Shown: piece after piece, positions 4,683 through 7,672 of the stretch
How the letters are laid out: the number at the start of each line of letters is the position of its first letter
Position numbering within the stretch: position 1 is the stretch's first letter
DNA from: Actinoplanes liguriensis
GTDB lineage: Bacteria > Actinomycetota > Actinomycetes > Mycobacteriales > Micromonosporaceae
Direction of reading: 5' to 3'
NCBI GenBank assembly: GCA_000715855.1
Contig: KL571250.1
Location: 111,823 to 119,494 of the forward strand
Length of the DNA stretch: 7,672 nt
Notes under the pieces: model-generated
Databases searched by the model: none
Told to the model about the DNA's origin: nothing
Seen by the model: only the letters and a program-made list of their open reading frames with translations
Position numbers and translations under genes: made by a program

Positions 4683-5654
4683 TCAGACGGGGGAGGCTTC
4701 GGTGGAGTGGCCGGGGAACAGGGAGGCCCCGGGGTCGAGCTGGACGGCGGCGTTGTTGACCGCGGTGGCCACCTCGCCGAAGCCGACCGACATCAGGCGG
4801 ACCTTGCCGGGATACTCGGTCACGTCGCCGGCCGCGTACACGCCGGGAAGATTGGTGCGCATGCGCTGGTCGACCCGGATCGTCCGGCCCGCCAGCTCCA
4901 GACCCCAGTCGGCGAGCGGACCGAGGTCGGAGACGAAGCCGAGTGCGGCGATCACGCTGTCCGCGGGGATCACCTCGTCATCGAGATGGGCTTGCTCCAC
5001 CCAGTCGTCGCCGACGAGCCGGGTGATCTCGCAGTTGACGCGGAAGGCCACGCCGGCACGCTGTGCCTCGGCCACGCTCGCGGCGTGGGCCCGGAACCGG
5101 CCCCGGCGGTGTACGACGGTGACGCTGCGGGCGATCGGCACCAGTGCGTTGGCCCAGTCGATGGCGCTGTCGCCGCCGCCGACGACGACCACGTGCCGGT
5201 CGGCGTGCGCGCTCAGATCGGGCACGAAGTACGACAACCCCCGGCCGAGGAACTCCTCCCCGGCCGGCAGGGGGCGCGGGGTGAACGTGCCGATCCCCGC
5301 GGTCAGCACGATCGCGCCGGCGTCGATCAGAGTGCCGTCGCCGAGCAGCAGTTGCGGCCGGCCTTCGTGCCGGGCGAGACCGACCGCCTGCCGTTCGAGC
5401 AGATAGCGGGCGCCGAACGCGTCGGCCTGCGCGGTCAGGCCCTCGACGAGCTCGCGGCCGGTGACCCCGGGCAGGCCGGCCACGTCCCGTACCACCTTCT
5501 CCGGGTACAGGGCCGCGATCTGACCACCGACCTGCGGCAGCGCATCGATCAGGACGGTGTTCAGGCCTCGGAAGCCGGCGCAGAACGCGCCGTAGAGACC
5601 GGTCGGGCCGGCGCCGACGATCGCCAGATCCGTGTTGATCGTGGTGGATTGCAT
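4683..5654 (-). CDS. Thioredoxin-reductase-like ferredoxin-NADP+ reductase
   Basis: A 323-residue flavoprotein (EC 1.18.1.2 class) of the YumC/Chlorobium-type FNR family. FAD binding: GAGPTGL (14-20), QVGGQIAALYPEK (41-53) and, near the C-terminus, AAGDVTEYPGKVRL (274-287). NADPH binding: GGGDSA (159-164) with HRRGRFRAH (182-190), whose arginines hold the 2'-phosphate. The CxxC pair of true thioredoxin reductases is absent; its place is taken by the NADP-domain region with GGGDSAIDWA. The conserved tail GFGEVATAVNNAAVQLDP (291-308) suits this FNR type. It passes electrons from NADPH to the ferredoxin encoded ten bases downstream. The start at 5654 has no Shine-Dalgarno sequence, and a TACCGT -10 box ends seven bases before it, so the message may be leaderless. 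Divergent transcription from the Rieske oxygenase gene suggests it is that enzyme's reductase. Confidence 0.9.
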   Translation of the reverse strand: MQSTTINTDLAIVGAGPTGLYGAFCAGFRGLNTVLIDALPQVGGQIAALYPEKVVRDVAGLPGVTGRELVEGLTAQADAFGARYLLERQAVGLARHEGRPQLLLGDGTLIDAGAIVLTAGIGTFTPRPLPAGEEFLGRGLSYFVPDLSAHADRHVVVVGGGDSAIDWANALVPIARSVTVVHRRGRFRAHAASVAEAQRAGVAFRVNCEITRLVGDDWVEQAHLDDEVIPADSVIAALGFVSDLGPLADWGLELAGRTIRVDQRMRTNLPGVYAAGDVTEYPGKVRLMSVGFGEVATAVNNAAVQLDPGASLFPGHSTEASPV

Positions 5655-5661
5655 GGTGCCG

Positions 5662-5667
5662 ACGGTA
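5662..5667 (-). promoter_or_regulatory. Candidate -10 box for a leaderless reductase-ferredoxin transcript
   Basis: On the minus strand TACCGT (TAnnnT) ends seven bases before the A of the reductase's ATG, so transcription would start at or within a base or two of the start codon. A leaderless message fits the missing ribosome binding site. The -35 region about 17 bases upstream (TCGTCC) is weak. Confidence 0.4.
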
Positions 5668-5700
5668 GGGACGGGGCGTCGCCGGGACGACGCGATCGGA

Positions 5701-5741
5701 CCGGTGACCGGAACACGGACCGCTGCGCGGAACGCGTTCCG
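5701..5741. promoter_or_regulatory. Palindromic operator candidate in the divergent promoter region
   Basis: CGGAACGCGTTCCG (5728-5741) is a perfect 14-bp palindrome. Nineteen bases upstream the half-site CGGAAC recurs (5709-5714), overlapping CCGGT-G-ACCGG (5701-5711), another perfect dyad. Two helically phased copies of CGGAAC plus the palindrome suggest binding by a dimeric or tetrameric regulator. GGAAC/GTTCC half-sites are typical of several IclR-family operators for aromatic catabolism, but the regulator is not in the window, so that assignment is a guess. The site lies about 50-90 bases upstream of the reductase start and about 105-145 upstream of the oxygenase start. Confidence 0.5.
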
Positions 5742-5792
5742 GTGAGCGAACCCGGCGGCTGTCGTGCCCCGCTCCCGGGTGGTTCGCTCGCC
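5741..5792. repeat. Long inverted repeat upstream of the Rieske oxygenase gene
   Basis: GAGCGAACC (5744-5752) and GGTTCGCTC (5781-5789) are perfect complements. With the flanking bases the arms are 11/12 matched (5741-5752 and 5781-5792). CCCGG (5751-5755) and CCGGG (5775-5779) add a second possible pairing inside. It could be a pair of distant operator half-sites, or a hairpin if the oxygenase transcript starts upstream of it. The position, 53-104 bases before the oxygenase ATG, does not decide between these. Confidence 0.45.
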
Positions 5793-5844
5793 TCATTGTT
5801 CAGCGAGCCGGGCCACGTCCCGGTCCGCAGGAGGGGAGAGGTCG

Positions 5845-7095
5845 ATGGTCGCAGAACCTACTGCGAACGCGAAGCCGCCGGCTCGGCGTCGTTCGCGCAG
5901 CGGGCGGCTGCCCGGCCGGCAGGACTGGTCGAGCTGGCCGCACTACCAGGCGGCCGCCGCGGGCTTCCGCGGTTACTGGTACCCGGTGGCGTTCTCGTCG
6001 CAGATCACCGGCAAGCCGACCGCGGTCACCCTGCTCGGCGAGCGGATCATGGTGATCCGCGACAACGGGACCGTGTACGCCCTCAAGGACCGCTGCCCGC
6101 ACCGCGGCGTGCCGCTCAGCTACGGCAACCAGCAGTTCCCCGGCACGGTCAGCTGCATCTACCACGGGTGGACGTTCGACCTGAAGACCGGCGACCTGGC
6201 CGCCGCGATCACGGACGGGCCGGCCTCACCGATCTGCGGCAAGGTCACCCAGCCGACGTTCGAGGCCGCCGAGCGCCTGGGCATGGTGTGGCTGTTCGTG
6301 GGCGACGGCGAGGACGCGCCGCCGATCGACGACCAACTGCCCGAGGAACTGCTCGGCAACCCGGGCATCGTGGGCGTGCGCATCCAGCCGCGCGAGGGCA
6401 ACTGGCGCTTCGCCGCCGAGAACGGCTACGACGAGGGCCACGCGAAATACCTGCACCGGACGGCGCTGTGGCGGCTGTTCAAGGCGATGCCGGTGTACAA
6501 CGACACCCGCCTGGTGCGGCAGGGCCGCTGGCTCTACCGGGTACAGGACAAGCAGTATTGGGACGCCGACTTCCCGGGCCTGGGCAAGTGGTCCGGCAAG
6601 GCCTGGTACAAGATCGACCCGTCGAAGATCAAGCCGGGCGCGGAGGTCAACCTCAACGTCGGCAACACCGGTGGTGCGGCGAAGGTCAACGAGGTGATCG
6701 CCGCCCAAGACTTCCCGGGTTTCGTCTCGATCACCATGCCCGGCATGCTGCGGGTCGCCTACCCGGGCTTCATCCACTACGAGTTCTACGTCCCGGTCGA
6801 CGCCGACAATCACCTGTACGTCGGCGTCATGGTCAACTTCGGGACGGGTCTGAAGACACTGCCGTTCTACCCCAAGTACCTGGGCGCGATCCGGTGGCTG
6901 TTCCACGGCCAGTTCTCCGGCCAGGACAAGTGGATGGTCGAGGTCACCGACGCGCCGCCGGAGCGTCTCTACCGCCCCGACGACGCCCTGCTGCAGTGGC
7001 GCAAGCTGGCGGAGGACGCGACCGAGGAACGGGTCGAGCGGCTCAAGAGCGCGGGCGTCGGACCGGGGGACGGGCAACCCGAGGTGACGCGGTAG
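5845..7095 (+). CDS. Rieske aromatic-ring-hydroxylating oxygenase alpha subunit, CarAa-like
   Basis: A 416-residue terminal oxygenase. The Rieske 2Fe-2S domain (about 40-155) has C84-P-H86 and C104-xx-H107 with 17 residues between H86 and C104. The catalytic domain has N193, bridging D196, and iron ligands H199 and H204 (ENGYDEGHAKYLH). D361 in QDKWMVE fits the carboxylate ligand. The layout follows carbazole 1,9a-dioxygenase CarAa: FRGYWYPVAFS early, VYALKDRCPHRGV, a WLFVGDGEDAPP turn, NWRFAAENG, HYEFYVPVD, and a closing DDALLQWRKLAED. It should be a homotrimer hydroxylating an aromatic compound with O2. The substrate cannot be read. The first 25 residues are an Arg-rich extension. ATG 5845 follows AGGAGGGGAGAGG. 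An upstream GTG frame (5764) adds unlike sequence and was refused. A GTG-started extradiol dioxygenase overlaps its stop by one base, and a matching reductase and ferredoxin are divergent. Confidence 0.9.
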   Translation: MVAEPTANAKPPARRRSRSGRLPGRQDWSSWPHYQAAAAGFRGYWYPVAFSSQITGKPTAVTLLGERIMVIRDNGTVYALKDRCPHRGVPLSYGNQQFPGTVSCIYHGWTFDLKTGDLAAAITDGPASPICGKVTQPTFEAAERLGMVWLFVGDGEDAPPIDDQLPEELLGNPGIVGVRIQPREGNWRFAAENGYDEGHAKYLHRTALWRLFKAMPVYNDTRLVRQGRWLYRVQDKQYWDADFPGLGKWSGKAWYKIDPSKIKPGAEVNLNVGNTGGAAKVNEVIAAQDFPGFVSITMPGMLRVAYPGFIHYEFYVPVDADNHLYVGVMVNFGTGLKTLPFYPKYLGAIRWLFHGQFSGQDKWMVEVTDAPPERLYRPDDALLQWRKLAEDATEERVERLKSAGVGPGDGQPEVTR

Positions 7096-7672
7096 TGGCC
7101 CGTATCGTGCTCGGCGTCGGCGCCTCCCACTCGACGCTGATGAACACCCACTGGGACCAGGTCGCCGGCGTGGACCGGGCCGAACGGTTCCGCGACGCGC
7201 TCGCCGAGGCCCGGGAGGCGATCGCCGTCGCCCGTCCCGACGTCGCCGTCGTGATCGGCTCCAACCACTTCCGGGGTTTCTGGCTCGACCTGATCCCCTC
7301 GTTCACGCTCGGTGTCGACCAGGTCGTGGCGTCCGGTGACGGTGGCACCCCGAAGGGCCCGCAGCGCACCGATCCGGCACTCGCCCAGGCCCTCGCCGAG
7401 GACCTGGTCGAGCACGGCACGGAGGTCGCCATCTCGGCGAAGCTGCAGATCGACCACGGACAGGCACACGCCGTGCAGTACCTGCTGCACGACCTCGACG
7501 TGCCGGTCGTGCCGCTGGTGATCAACGTGTTCGCCACCCCGCTGCCGCTGGTGAGCCGCTGCGTCGAACTGGGCGAGGGCATCGCTCGGGCGGTTGCGGC
7601 CGTCGAGGACGACAAGCGCGTGGTGGTGATCGCCTCGGGCGGCCTGTCCCACCAGCTGCCGTGGCCCAGCCG
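7095..7672 (+). CDS. LigB-type (class III) extradiol ring-cleavage dioxygenase, N-terminal part
   Basis: The first 192 codons of a gene cut by the right edge; family members are about 270-300 residues. The start is GTG at 7095, overlapping the Rieske stop by one base (TAGTG) with GAGGTG upstream, so translation is coupled. It begins MARIVLGVGASHSTLMNTHW. H12 and H58 (IGSNHF) match the two iron-binding histidines of protocatechuate 4,5-dioxygenase LigB (H12, H61), and H186 (SGGLSHQLPW) matches its catalytic H195. H121 and H125 lie in a conserved IDHGQAHA block. The glutamate iron ligand (E242 in LigB) would be past the window edge. It uses Fe2+ and O2 to open a catechol-like ring next to its hydroxyl pair, consistent with acting on the product of the Rieske oxygenase after rearomatisation. 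Whether it is a single-chain enzyme or a beta subunit needing a LigA-like partner is not visible here. Confidence 0.88.
   Translation, partial: MARIVLGVGASHSTLMNTHWDQVAGVDRAERFRDALAEAREAIAVARPDVAVVIGSNHFRGFWLDLIPSFTLGVDQVVASGDGGTPKGPQRTDPALAQALAEDLVEHGTEVAISAKLQIDHGQAHAVQYLLHDLDVPVVPLVINVFATPLPLVSRCVELGEGIARAVAAVEDDKRVVVIASGGLSHQLPWPS

Noticed and set aside
3221..4759. A 512-codon open frame on the plus strand, longer than most real genes here.
   Set aside because: It lies antisense to the binding-lipoprotein gene, the intergenic region and the ferredoxin, all with clear family motifs and binding sites on the minus strand. Its translation has no recognisable domain, and long antisense frames are expected in GC-rich DNA.
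5764..5844. A 27-codon upstream extension of the Rieske oxygenase from a GTG at 5764.
   Set aside because: A strong AGGAGG-type site stands before ATG 5845. The extension would run through the inverted repeat at 5781-5792 and adds Arg/Ser-rich sequence unlike the family.
6226..7077. A 283-codon minus-strand frame opposite the Rieske oxygenase.
   Set aside because: The plus-strand protein has a complete set of Rieske and mononuclear-iron ligands. The antisense frame is a mirror of codon bias.
6969..7652. Minus-strand frames of 190-227 codons opposite the extradiol dioxygenase.
   Set aside because: They are antisense to a gene with conserved LigB ligands, and His/Asp/Val- or Ser/Arg-rich translations without domains indicate shadows.
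1..7672. CRISPR arrays, tRNA or rRNA genes, riboswitches and phage or plasmid functions.
   Set aside because: I saw no regularly spaced repeats, cloverleaf sequences, rRNA motifs or replication genes. Apart from the gaps described, the sequence is filled with metabolic genes.

Overview
The window is GC-rich chromosomal DNA. Strong GC bias at third codon positions, GTG starts, an HxlR/NmrA pair, a seven-iron ferredoxin and the debris of an AERGDLDxLRARADAGD-type repeat protein all suggest a mycelial actinomycete. Micromonosporaceae or a relative is my guess, an inference without a database search. The window reads as two halves joined through a scarred middle.

Left half (1-3080). The 5' end of a secreted or membrane-anchored protein gene on the minus strand (1-140) runs off the left edge. 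Next comes a stretch of about 470 bases with no intact gene. It holds an AT-rich dyad (229-243) and the decayed remains of a helical-repeat protein gene (about 246-398). A tight minus-strand pair follows: an NmrA/QOR2-type NAD(P)H-dependent quinone oxidoreductase (1579-2436) and a secreted SMP-30-like beta-propeller protein (615-1565). The pair is divergent from an HxlR-family regulator (2568-2963), the same layout as ytfG/ytfH of E. coli. The 131-base gap between them carries short repeats that look like the regulator's operators. Just after the hxlR-type stop codon lies a short apparent transposase 5' fragment (insertion-sequence scar, about 2962-3045), then a perfect 11-bp hairpin serving as a terminator between convergent genes (3050-3078).

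Right half (3086-7672). A minus-strand gene encodes a lipoprotein substrate-binding protein of the NMT1/SsuA/TauA type, with no transporter partners in view. Beyond a second perfect hairpin (4285-4315) lies a catabolic electron-transfer and ring-oxidation locus. A thioredoxin-reductase-like ferredoxin-NADP+ reductase and a 3Fe-4S/4Fe-4S ferredoxin form a minus-strand operon (5654 down to 4337). Divergent from it on the plus strand are a CarAa-like Rieske oxygenase alpha subunit (5845-7095) and, overlapping its stop codon by one base, a LigB-type extradiol dioxygenase cut by the right edge (7095 onward).

A likely working model: NADPH reduces the FAD reductase, electrons pass through the seven-iron ferredoxin to the Rieske oxygenase, the oxygenase hydroxylates an aromatic compound, and the LigB-type enzyme then opens the resulting diol ring. 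The substrate-binding lipoprotein may bind the substrate or a related organic acid or sulfonate outside the cell, but that link rests only on proximity. The 190-base divergent region (5655-5844) carries a perfect 14-bp palindrome and a longer dyad, the best candidates for operators. No regulator of this locus is within the window. Individual protein families are recognisable. The less usual points are the pairing of this Rieske oxygenase with a seven-iron ferredoxin and thioredoxin-reductase-like reductase, and the regulatory architecture.
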